This document shows positions 23,812 to 30,264 of a stretch of DNA of 31,338 nucleotides, in pieces; position 1 is the first letter of the stretch; each line of letters opens with the position of its first letter. Both the position numbers and the translations under genes were made by a program. Under the pieces are notes generated by a model that did not search any database, was not told the DNA's origin, and saw only the letters and a program-made list of their open reading frames with translations. The stretch comes from a virus: IMG/VR virus record IMGVR_UViG_3300009788_000237, positions 1-31,338 of that record; one strand, 5' to 3'.

Positions 23812-25466
23812 TTTATCTTCTCCACTAATTCATATACTCTCTTAATATACCAATCATAATTGATATCGGTATTATTGTCAATAGGTAATAAATTCATAGC
23901 TAATTTTATAGGACTATCTTTACAGAGACGTGCTTTTTGTTTTGGAGTTTCACGTTCTAAAATATGACCTTCATTAGCAATGTAATAACGTACTTTTCGA
24001 TCGATTACTGGTTGACCGTCTAACAATAAACGTTTATCTCCTTTTTTTGGAACTTTAGTAAAAAAGCAAAAATCATAAAGAGAATTATGACTAAATACAA
24101 TATCATCAATACATTCATCATTTAATAAATACCGCAGTACCGCTTCTTGTATGATAGGAGCTTTTATATTATGAGTCCAAGTAGGAAGTAAAAATTCATT
24201 TTTTCTCTTTTCTTCACCATCTTGTGTAATGGCATAATAACTATTCACATCTTTTAATATTAAAGTTTTATAATGTGTACATTCTAATTTAAATCCTGTA
24301 CGTTCTTCCCATTCTTTAATAATAGGAGATGGGATAGGTTCTGTTACTATAATTCCATCCGTATTAGCGCAAATACATTGAGAAGGGTTTAATTTTTCTA
24401 TCAAATCTATTAAATAAAATTGCCCTAAGAGGCAAATAGTTAAAGCGATATTAGGTGCATAAATTTGTTTTTTGCTATATTTATCACTTAATTTCCCATA
24501 TAAGGAATTTAATACCAGTTTTAAGGCCGTCGCGCCTTCTTGATTATTCTTTTTTAAATACAATCGTTGATCATAAACACGTTTATAGATGGATCTAAAT
24601 TTTGGACTTCCTAATTTACAATTTAAAATGATGCTAGGATAATATGAGGAAACGTCATAATCATAAACCTCATGGTAAATTCCAGATTTTTTAAATCCGT
24701 GCAAGCCTCCAATTCCTAATTGTATATTACATCCATTAATATCATATTCTTGTTCCATAAAATCTGGCTTTTCTTCCTGGTAAGATTTTAGTGAAATGTT
24801 AAAAGCTTTATCATAAAGTTCTTGACTAAAAGTACTTAACTTTAAATTTGATTGTTTATAAAGTCGTCTTGATCTATCTACATATCCATCATCTATTTTA
24901 GAAAGGATGGCTTTTTGAGCTAAGTTAGGCGCTCCTCCAAATTCAGTTTTAATATCAAAGAATTTCTTTAAAGATTGACGTGCGTAATATTCTTCTTTAA
25001 GTTTTTCCCACAACATTTCAGTAATTTTGACATCATGAATACAGTATCTTTTTACTTCTTTCCATTCCTCATCATTTAAATCTTTATCATCAGGATAAGG
25101 AAGGTTTTGTAAGATAGGATATTTTAAACGATGACCAAATTCTTTTAATGAACATTTAGATATTTTAGGACATATTTCTAGTAAATCTACAATATTAGTA
25201 TTCCAACTAATACATTCATTATTTTTGTTAATAATTTGATCAGATAGCCAATACGCTCGTGTTGTCCACCCTCCATTTTGAATTTTTTGTAAAATCGGAT
25301 GGTCATAGCGTCTATTATTAAACCCTATCCATAAATAATTCGGATCATCTAAAGGTAATTTTTTAATACGTTGTTCCTCGTCAATAATAGTCATCTTCCC
25401 ATCTATTAATAAAGCAATACAAAACCGATTGGGATAGACTTCAATGTCATATATAATAGATTTCAT
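23808..25466 (-). CDS. DNA polymerase, family B, with 3'-5' exonuclease
   Basis: The 552-residue protein replicates phage DNA. I start it at the ATG at 25466 (MKSIIYDIEVYPNRF), with GGAGG 9 nt upstream; a longer frame runs back through the tRNA genes and is an artefact. Exonuclease motifs: YDIEVYPN (Exo I, D7 and E9), GFNNRRYDHPI (Exo II, 48-58) and YCIHDVK (Exo III, D145). Polymerase motifs: DYDVSSYYPSII (A, D271), KLVLNSLYGKLSDK (B, from 316) and CANTDGIIV (C, catalytic D370). Motif C has N where most family B enzymes have the first D of DTD. The length is close to the small phi29-like enzymes, but a D5-like helicase is encoded nearby and I see no terminal protein. Confidence 0.92.
   Translation of the reverse strand: MKSIIYDIEVYPNRFCIALLIDGKMTIIDEEQRIKKLPLDDPNYLWIGFNNRRYDHPILQKIQNGGWTTRAYWLSDQIINKNNECISWNTNIVDLLEICPKISKCSLKEFGHRLKYPILQNLPYPDDKDLNDEEWKEVKRYCIHDVKITEMLWEKLKEEYYARQSLKKFFDIKTEFGGAPNLAQKAILSKIDDGYVDRSRRLYKQSNLKLSTFSQELYDKAFNISLKSYQEEKPDFMEQEYDINGCNIQLGIGGLHGFKKSGIYHEVYDYDVSSYYPSIILNCKLGSPKFRSIYKRVYDQRLYLKKNNQEGATALKLVLNSLYGKLSDKYSKKQIYAPNIALTICLLGQFYLIDLIEKLNPSQCICANTDGIIVTEPIPSPIIKEWEERTGFKLECTHYKTLILKDVNSYYAITQDGEEKRKNEFLLPTWTHNIKAPIIQEAVLRYLLNDECIDDIVFSHNSLYDFCFFTKVPKKGDKRLLLDGQPVIDRKVRYYIANEGHILERETPKQKARLCKDSPIKLAMNLLPIDNNTDINYDWYIKRVYELVEKIK
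23853..23881 (-). promoter_or_regulatory. Possible internal promoter at the end of the polymerase gene
   Basis: On the minus strand TTGACA (23876-23881), 17 bp and TATGAT (23853-23858) match the promoters elsewhere in the window. It lies inside the 3' end of the polymerase gene and would supply the micro-protein and VRR-NUC with their own transcript, with a leader of about 35 nt. Because it is inside coding DNA it may be fortuitous. Confidence 0.45.
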
Positions 25467-25487
25467 CGTAACTTTCCTCCTTAAGAA

Positions 25488-25558
25488 TAGGACGAGATAG
25501 AATTGAACTATCATCTTTCGCTTATCGGGCGACTGCTCTACCTTTGAGCTACCGTCCC
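25488..25558 (-). tRNA. tRNA-Ile, anticodon GAU, atypical C33
   Basis: A 71-nt cloverleaf can be drawn: acceptor GGGACGG with TCGTCCT (G-U pairs at both ends), D-arm GCTC/GAGC, anticodon loop CCGATAA with anticodon GAT, T-arm GATAG/CTATC with loop TTCAATT, discriminator A. CCA is not encoded. Two oddities: position 33, before the anticodon, is C instead of the near-universal U, and the outermost anticodon-stem pair is a G-A mismatch. The A73 and GAU anticodon fit tRNA-Ile. It may be functional with reduced efficiency, or a decaying copy. It lies 21 nt before the polymerase start. Confidence 0.82.
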
Positions 25559-25562
25559 TTAA

Positions 25563-25634
25563 CGTTTCCACCGAGACTCGAACTCGGACCATTAGAGTGA
25601 AAGTCTAATATTCTAACCTTTAAACTATGGAAAC
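25563..25634 (-). tRNA. tRNA-Glu, anticodon UUC
   Basis: A 72-nt cloverleaf: acceptor GTTTCCA with TGGAAAC (7 Watson-Crick pairs), a weak D-arm (GTTT/GAAT), anticodon arm TTAGA/TCTAA with loop CTTTCAC and anticodon TTC, T-arm CCGAG/CTCGG with loop TTCGAGT, discriminator G. The loop is the standard bacterial tRNA-Glu loop. CCA is not encoded. It starts directly after the stop codon of the zinc-finger micro-gene and is followed after 4 nt by tRNA-Ile, so both are presumably processed from the replication-operon transcript. Confidence 0.92.
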
Positions 25635-25799
25635 TCAATGTAACTTTTCTATAAAATAAGTCTCTTCATATTGATTGTAAAGTTCATACATTTTGAAAAG
25701 AAAACATTTGTTATGGTAATATTTTTTATCTTCATACGTGAAACTATTTGAAAAATCAATTTCTTCTTCACAAAAAGAACAATTAATTAAACATTTCAA
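25635..25799 (-). CDS. 54-codon zinc-finger micro-protein (LIM-like CxxC...HxxC)
   Basis: The frame starts with TTG at 25797-25799, overlapping the preceding stop by 2 shared bases, with a GGGGAAG about 8 nt upstream, and ends at TGA 25635-25637, right next to tRNA-Glu. Cys7-x2-Cys10-x18-His29-x2-Cys32 (NCSFC, then YYHNKCF) gives a single zinc site with the spacing of the first half of a LIM domain. The C-terminal 20 residues are helical (LFKMYELYNQYEETYF). The codons are used normally. A small DNA- or protein-binding role in replication is possible but not shown. Confidence 0.6.
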   Translation of the reverse strand: MKCLINCSFCEEEIDFSNSFTYEDKKYYHNKCFLFKMYELYNQYEETYFIEKLH

Positions 25800-26017
25800 T
25801 TTAATTCTTCCCCACCATCAATAATAGCTTCTTCCCCACAGTGTTCTTTTATATAATCTAATGCTTTATTACCATAATACATTTTTCCATCTATCCGCAC
25901 ATGCGGGGCGTTTTCTATATATATTCGACCATCCTTCGGTGAACGAATTAACTTTTTTTCTACCAGAGAATATATTTTCCTCTGGTAGATTTTTTTAGTA
26001 TGCCGGTTTTCTTTCAT
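25796..26017 (-). CDS. Unknown 73-residue protein
   Basis: I start this gene at the ATG at 26017 (MKENRHTKKIYQRKIYSLVE), which shares a base with the upstream stop (TGATG) and has GGAG upstream; a GTG three codons earlier is less likely. The basic N-terminal half could be a DNA-binding helix pair, and the middle (SPKDGRIYIENAPHVRIDGK, YYGNKALDYIKEH) resembles a small beta-hairpin followed by a helix. The C-terminus is acidic. I know no family. The tight overlap on both sides places it in the replication operon. Confidence 0.5.
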   Translation of the reverse strand: MKENRHTKKIYQRKIYSLVEKKLIRSPKDGRIYIENAPHVRIDGKMYYGNKALDYIKEHCGEEAIIDGGEELN

Positions 26018-26568
26018 CACTCCCACTCCATTTTATCATTAGATGATATTTCAGAATCGCTATCAAAATCAGCCTTATAAGAATCTAAGCCGTCATAAAA
26101 GTCTTGATTGGCTTTTTCCGCGTCATATAAGTCAAAAACTTTTTCTTGAACTTTAGCGATTAGATTGATATACATAGTGATATATTTTTGTTTTCGATTT
26201 TCAGGATTTTCAGTTTCTCTTAAAACTCCCTTTACATACACTTTATCGCCACTTTGTAGACTATTTAAATCGATATCTTTTTTATAAAGATCAATACATT
26301 TTAAATATTCTAAACGCGCATTAATGTTATGCTGATAAATGTATTCTTTATCTAATATATTTAATACTCCAGGGCTTTCCTCTTCAATTTTTTTCAATTT
26401 ACAAGTAGCTTTTTTAAATTCTTTTTTAGCATCTTCAAAAGCTTCTTTTAAACTGTTATCAAAATCTGATTGTTTGAAATAGAGTAAACCTTCAAATTTC
26501 TCTTTATCAATTTTGACTTTAGGATAATTGATAATTGCTTCAGTTTTAAAATATATATTATCGCTCAT
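26017..26568 (-). CDS. Possible single-stranded DNA-binding protein (OB-fold-like)
   Basis: The 183-residue protein starts MSDNIYFKTEAIINYPKVKI. A stretch near 110-140 (SGDKVYVKGVLRETENPE, then KYITMYINLIAKV) has the beta-strand pattern of an SSB or other OB-fold, and the C-terminus is acidic (DFDSDSEISSNDKMEWE), as in SSBs that recruit partners. The middle part is a charged helix. The operon position fits. It lacks a clear N-terminal SSB strand set, so the call is tentative. Its start codons and leader are identical to those of the next gene upstream, and its NYPKVKIDKEK segment recurs in the truncated helicase. Confidence 0.4.
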   Translation of the reverse strand: MSDNIYFKTEAIINYPKVKIDKEKFEGLLYFKQSDFDNSLKEAFEDAKKEFKKATCKLKKIEEESPGVLNILDKEYIYQHNINARLEYLKCIDLYKKDIDLNSLQSGDKVYVKGVLRETENPENRKQKYITMYINLIAKVQEKVFDLYDAEKANQDFYDGLDSYKADFDSDSEISSNDKMEWE

Positions 26569-26588
26569 TAGTTTCTCCTAGTTTATTA
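26557..26588. repeat. Translation-initiation cassette, copy 1 (32 bp)
   Basis: This 32-bp stretch, with leader, AGGAGAAAC binding site, ATG and the first codons (MSDN), is identical to 26991-27022. It covers the start of the SSB-like gene. Confidence 0.9.
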
Positions 26589-26591
26589 AAG

Positions 26592-27002
26592 TTAATGCCG
26601 ATTCCGCGTAGCTTCAAGAATAGGTGAATTAGCTTCTGTAGGTACGTAGATCACTTGATTCCCTTTTTCTTTTAGATTTTCAATCCATAAATATTTTAAA
26701 TAAGATTTGTTTTTATTTAAAGATTGCCTTATAATTTTATTAGCTTTAGCGATTTCTTGTGCTCGAATTATTTCAGCTTGAGCTAGAAGTTTTGCACTTT
26801 CTTCTTTAGCTTTTGCTTCTTTAATAGCAATTTGGCGGTTCCAATCCGCTTTTGCCAATTCAGCTTGGTCCACTTTTCCTTGACTCCAAACTTGATATTG
26901 CGAATATAATGCACAAGTTCCCCATATAAGAGGAATGATTATTAAAACCACTCCTAATAATGAGAGGATACTCCCTATTGCATATTTAGTATTATCGCTC
27001 AT
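26592..27002 (-). CDS. SPFH/prohibitin-like membrane protein
   Basis: The 136-residue protein has an N-terminal membrane helix (IGSILSLLGVVLIIIPLIWG, about 9-28), followed by an Ala/Glu/Lys-rich coiled coil (VDQAELAKADWNRQIAIKEA and KAKEESAKLLAQAEIIRAQE). It ends with YLKYLWIENLKEKGNQ and VIYVPTEANSPILEATR. The coiled coil and end resemble the C-terminal half of prohibitin/HflK-type SPFH proteins. The SPFH core itself is absent or reduced. Such small proteins occur in other phages; their role is unknown, perhaps membrane attachment of replication or protection from FtsH. Its leader and first codons belong to a 32-bp repeat. Confidence 0.65.
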   Translation of the reverse strand: MSDNTKYAIGSILSLLGVVLIIIPLIWGTCALYSQYQVWSQGKVDQAELAKADWNRQIAIKEAKAKEESAKLLAQAEIIRAQEIAKANKIIRQSLNKNKSYLKYLWIENLKEKGNQVIYVPTEANSPILEATRNRH

Positions 27003-27022
27003 TAGTTTCTCCTAGTTTATTA
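26991..27022. repeat. Translation-initiation cassette, copy 2 (32 bp)
   Basis: Identical to 26557-26588. Here it is both the leader of the SPFH-like gene and, in another frame, the last codons of the truncated helicase (ANKLGETNER), which marks a recombination junction. Confidence 0.9.
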
Positions 27023-27852
27023 GCTTGACTATAATCGTTAAAACATTTTCGTTGATAGATTCTTTCATATCCTTCAAGAGCCCAATTTAATATACCAGAA
27101 GCTTCTTCAGTAAGTTTTTCTTTTAAATTAATATCCTCTTTTCCTACAAAAGATTTTACAAACTTTAAAGAGACCATTCTATTTTTTAATGCTGTATCAA
27201 TTTCAAAATTAGGAGGCAATTGATTGAATGCGATTACCATTTTAGGAACCTCATAAGTAATATAACGTTTATGGTGTAATTTTCGCATTTCCATACCTCC
27301 CGTTGAACTCATTCTTTTTAATTCATTAATAACATTTTTAGAAGTAAAATTTGGCATTTCATCAATGAATATCATTTTTTTATTTTCACATAGAGTAGAG
27401 CGTCTTTCGGGAATTAGTAAGTATTCCATTGAACAATCTCCTCCTCCTACTAAATATTGAAGAGTATGAATAATAGTGCTTTTCCCTCCTCTACTGGCAC
27501 CAAATAAAAAAAGTATTTTTTCTAAAGAACGATCATAAGTTAAACAATATCCAAAAAATTCTTGTAAAGTTTGAACTTGAGGACTCTCTATTATATTAAA
27601 ATAATCTTTTAAAGTGTGGAACCATAAAGGGCATTTTGCTTGTGGATTGTAATCATAAGGCAATTGCACTTTGCTTAGAATATGACGATCATGTGCTTGA
27701 AAATGGAATTTTCCTTTATCCGTATTAAAAATTAATAATCCATTTTGTAAGTTCATATGTTCTACTTTTTGAACGCTTTCATAATTATTTAACATGGATG
27801 CTTGTTTCTCTTTATCACTTTTAACGTTAGGGTAATTGATATTTTCGCTCAT
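26992..27852 (-). CDS. Truncated D5-like helicase paralogue with swapped ends
   Basis: The 286-residue product is about 90% identical (by eye) to the D5-like helicase at 30265 from MLNNY(E/D)SVQKVEHMNL to FNDYSQA. It keeps Walker A GASRGGKST (118-126), Walker B MIFIDE, the FNQLPPNF sensor region and the likely arginine finger in ALKNRMVSLKF. The first 19 residues (MSENINYPNVKSDKEKQAS) differ from the full copy and resemble the SSB-like protein's start. The last residues come from the leader of the next gene, so the C-terminal winged-helix-like part is gone. The ATPase core could still form mixed hexamers. It has AGGAGAAAC upstream and is not frameshifted. Confidence 0.82.
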   Translation of the reverse strand: MSENINYPNVKSDKEKQASMLNNYESVQKVEHMNLQNGLLIFNTDKGKFHFQAHDRHILSKVQLPYDYNPQAKCPLWFHTLKDYFNIIESPQVQTLQEFFGYCLTYDRSLEKILFLFGASRGGKSTIIHTLQYLVGGGDCSMEYLLIPERRSTLCENKKMIFIDEMPNFTSKNVINELKRMSSTGGMEMRKLHHKRYITYEVPKMVIAFNQLPPNFEIDTALKNRMVSLKFVKSFVGKEDINLKEKLTEEASGILNWALEGYERIYQRKCFNDYSQANKLGETNER

Positions 27853-27879
27853 TATAGTTTCTCCTGGTTTATTAAGTTT
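27850..27879. repeat. Translation-initiation cassette, copy 3 (30 bp)
   Basis: A 30-bp leader with AGGAGAAAC and the ATG of the truncated helicase, identical to 28105-28134 and closely related to copies 1 and 2 (two extra bases before the ATG). Confidence 0.9.
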
Positions 27880-27891
27880 TGTTCGATAATA

Positions 27892-28107
27892 TTAGTTTTT
27901 AAGATAACTTAAAACATGTTCATAATTTAAATTATCTATATAACGTTCACGTTTTATTATATTATTCATCGCATGATATACTATTATATAACGATTATCT
28001 CCTTTATTATCTATTTGTAAAAATATATCAATTTTACAAATAATGTAAGGTATTTCTTTTTCTTGTACAAAATCTACAAAGGGAAGCAATTCTTTAATTT
28101 TAACCAT
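27892..28107 (-). CDS. Unknown 71-residue protein
   Basis: The protein starts MVKIKELLPFVDFVQEKEIP and has alternating hydrophobic strands (YIICKIDIFLQID, NRYIIVYHAMNNIIK) and a C-terminal helix. I recognise no family. The start is supported by the AGGAGAAAC of initiation cassette 4 and by a promoter about 40 nt upstream, so it is the first gene of its transcript. A small regulatory or inhibitor protein would fit the position, but there is no direct evidence. Confidence 0.5.
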   Translation of the reverse strand: MVKIKELLPFVDFVQEKEIPYIICKIDIFLQIDNKGDNRYIIVYHAMNNIIKRERYIDNLNYEHVLSYLKN

Positions 28108-28134
28108 TATAGTTTCTCCTGGTTTATTAAGTTT
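28105..28134. repeat. Translation-initiation cassette, copy 4 (30 bp)
   Basis: Identical to copy 3 at 27850-27879. It contains the ATG, the AGGAGAAAC binding site and part of the leader of the 71-residue gene. Confidence 0.9.
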
Positions 28135-28142
28135 AAAATCTA

Positions 28143-28170
28143 ATCATACCTATTATTCAAGAATTGTCAA
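28143..28170 (-). promoter_or_regulatory. Promoter of the lower replication operon
   Basis: On the minus strand TTGACA (28165-28170), 16 bp and TATGAT (28143-28148). The -35 box overlaps the end of the gene at 28157. It would drive the genes from 28107 leftward to the VRR-NUC, including both tRNAs. Confidence 0.65.
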
Positions 28171-28867
28171 GGTTAATATTAAAATAATCACCATTTTTTC
28201 CTTTTTTTAAAATGGGCACATCATCTACTTCGTAAAATTGGTCTATGTTATACGTTTTTTTAGGGGAATTCCCTTTATAAGATGAAAAAGACACTATCCC
28301 TTTTTTTTTTAAAAACAATGCTAACGCGATAGGAGTTCCTATCAGATATTCTTTTTTTAAATTAAAGTCTTTAAAAATTTCTTCAACCGTCAATATGTCT
28401 TTTTTAAATAATTTTAATATTTCTTTTTTCCATGTTGAGTTATGAATGTCAAAATCACAAATGTTATATACGCTTATCTTTCTTACTTTTCTATCAAATG
28501 TAAAACTCTTTTTATAACATTTTATATTATATAAATTGGTAAGATGATGACCTAATACAATTGAGTTGTGTATGTACTCATTATTAAGAAGTTTTAATAA
28601 ATCTTCTACTGAAATATATCCTTCTTTATTCAATAATAAATTTTTAATATGATTAAATAAGTTATTAGGATTCACATAGGATTGTATTGAATATGCTCCC
28701 ATACTTTTATGGTTTATTTGCTTATTTTTCTTCAGCAATTTTAAATCTTTCCTCCAACGTAGAGGGAAATCTTTTGTTAATATATTTAAATCACGTGCGG
28801 TTATTACGGGAACGATCCAATCTTTTAATCTTTCTTTCAATTTGTCTTCCATCTCTTTTTCATTCAT
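28157..28867 (-). CDS. Unknown 236-residue protein, possible winged-helix repeats
   Basis: The protein starts MNEKEMEDKLKERLKDWIVP. It overlaps the helicase stop by 8 nt, so it is probably translated together with the SF2 helicase. It is basic. Three stretches look like winged-helix units: VITARDLNILTKDFPLRWRK, then GYISVEDLLKLLNNEYIHNS, and DILTVEEIFKDFNLKKEYLI, each with a helix-turn-helix-like pattern followed by strands. A DNA-binding accessory role next to the helicase is inferred. I recognise no specific family. Confidence 0.5.
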   Translation of the reverse strand: MNEKEMEDKLKERLKDWIVPVITARDLNILTKDFPLRWRKDLKLLKKNKQINHKSMGAYSIQSYVNPNNLFNHIKNLLLNKEGYISVEDLLKLLNNEYIHNSIVLGHHLTNLYNIKCYKKSFTFDRKVRKISVYNICDFDIHNSTWKKEILKLFKKDILTVEEIFKDFNLKKEYLIGTPIALALFLKKKGIVSFSSYKGNSPKKTYNIDQFYEVDDVPILKKGKNGDYFNINLDNS

Positions 28868-30209
28868 CTATTCTAATCTCCAATAACTTATTTGACTTAT
28901 TGTAATTATCCCATTTATAATAGAATTTGTATAAACAATTAAATTCTAAATTATTAGTTAAATTAGTCACGGCTTCTTTAGACGTTTTGAATTTTATTTC
29001 ACTCCCATTAGAACTAGAAATTTTTAAGCAGTTACCGTTAGGTATATACTTTAAATCATGCTTCATACATGTAATAAATTTAACATTAGCTTTAATAAAC
29101 CCTCCACATTCTTTACAATAAGTCGCGCAAGGGAAATTATCATGACCACATTGTTCACATTTTTTAGTTGGCGCTTCTCCTTTTACTAATTTTTTATGAC
29201 AATGCGAACAATTCTTAAGTCTATAATCCGTTAGTTTAAGGCAGAAAATACAATATTTTTTAAAATCAGTGGGTTTATTATTTTTAACTTCAAAACAAAA
29301 ACTATTAATAGTATAGTCCCATATATGATTATGTTGTTTTCCGTCCGCTATTCTATCTCCACGTCCAATGATTTGCTCATAGAGGGTGTAAGAATCGGTA
29401 GGACGTAAAATGACAATGTGTTCTAAAGCGGGATAATCAAACCCGGTAGTGAGGATTTCACAATTAATTAAATATTGCAATTGCCCACATTTAAATTCTT
29501 TAATAATTTGACACCGTTCTTTTTTAGGAAGTTTTCCATGAATAATTTTTGATCCTGGCAGATATTGTTGGGTAATTTCTGCGTGTTTAATGTCACATAC
29601 AAATATTAATGCTTGTTTATCCTTAGGTGCATTTTCTAAAAAATGATTAATACAATGTTCAGTTTGTGGACAACTATCATCAGATAATTTTTTTACACTT
29701 TGAAATGATTCATTCTTTACATTGATAAGACGATCATGAGGAATAAAAGGGAAAGTTCGGGCAGTAAGGAAACCCTTTTGAACTAATTCCTCACGATCAA
29801 TCTTATACAAACACTTTTTAAACACATGGGGTACTAAATGTCCACAATCTAAACGGAAGGGGGTTGCGGTAAACCCATAAACTTTTTTAGATAATCCCAT
29901 TAAGGTTTGATACATTCCATCAAATTGACGTACTAGATGACACTCGTCAATGATTAAAATATCCGATTCAATTAACTGGCGGTAGGCTTTATTTACCGTC
30001 ATACATAGAGCATTAGAATTGATTTTAGCGGCATTTTGTTTCATTAGTTCTAATCTGGGTGTCACCACTAATACCTTTTTATCATGATAATGATGACACA
30101 ATTCCGCTATAATATGACTTTTGCCTGAACCAGTAGGCGCAATAACACATCCCCCTGTTTCAGAGTTGATACAGCTTTGTAAGGCGTTTTGTTGGTAAGG
30201 TCTTAACAT
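28860..30209 (-). CDS. SF2 helicase, RadD-like, with C-terminal zinc ribbons
   Basis: The 449-residue protein has all main SF2 motifs: I APTGSGKS (24-31), Ia VVTPRLELM (48-56), II DECH (88-91), III TATPFR (114-119), V TTGFD (254-258) and VI QIIGRGDR (279-286). The order RecA1-RecA2 followed by zinc ribbons is that of RadD/YejH-type helicases. Cys pairs at 320/323, 334/337, 351/354 and 361-365/368 suggest two zinc sites. Phage relatives are thought to unwind branched DNA or replace RecG-type functions. GGAG precedes the ATG by 6 nt; its promoter is at 30228-30256. Confidence 0.9.
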   Translation of the reverse strand: MLRPYQQNALQSCINSETGGCVIAPTGSGKSHIIAELCHHYHDKKVLVVTPRLELMKQNAAKINSNALCMTVNKAYRQLIESDILIIDECHLVRQFDGMYQTLMGLSKKVYGFTATPFRLDCGHLVPHVFKKCLYKIDREELVQKGFLTARTFPFIPHDRLINVKNESFQSVKKLSDDSCPQTEHCINHFLENAPKDKQALIFVCDIKHAEITQQYLPGSKIIHGKLPKKERCQIIKEFKCGQLQYLINCEILTTGFDYPALEHIVILRPTDSYTLYEQIIGRGDRIADGKQHNHIWDYTINSFCFEVKNNKPTDFKKYCIFCLKLTDYRLKNCSHCHKKLVKGEAPTKKCEQCGHDNFPCATYCKECGGFIKANVKFITCMKHDLKYIPNGNCLKISSSNGSEIKFKTSKEAVTNLTNNLEFNCLYKFYYKWDNYNKSNKLLEIRIDE

Positions 30210-30227
30210 TTTTTCTCCATTTCCTCC

Positions 30228-30256
30228 ATATTAGCGTATGATTCTTTATTTGTCAA
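30228..30256 (-). promoter_or_regulatory. Promoter of the SF2 helicase gene
   Basis: On the minus strand TTGACA (30251-30256), exactly 17 bp, then TAATAT (30228-30233). It stands in the 55-bp gap after the D5-like gene. An inverted repeat (AAGAT-TG-ATCTT) touches the upstream side of the -35 box and may bind a regulator. Confidence 0.75.
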
Positions 30257-30264
30257 GATCAATC

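Noticed and set aside
25467-25592. N-terminal extension of the polymerase frame
   Set aside because: It runs through tRNA-Ile and part of tRNA-Glu, and the ATG at 25466 has a perfect GGAGG and the family-typical start.
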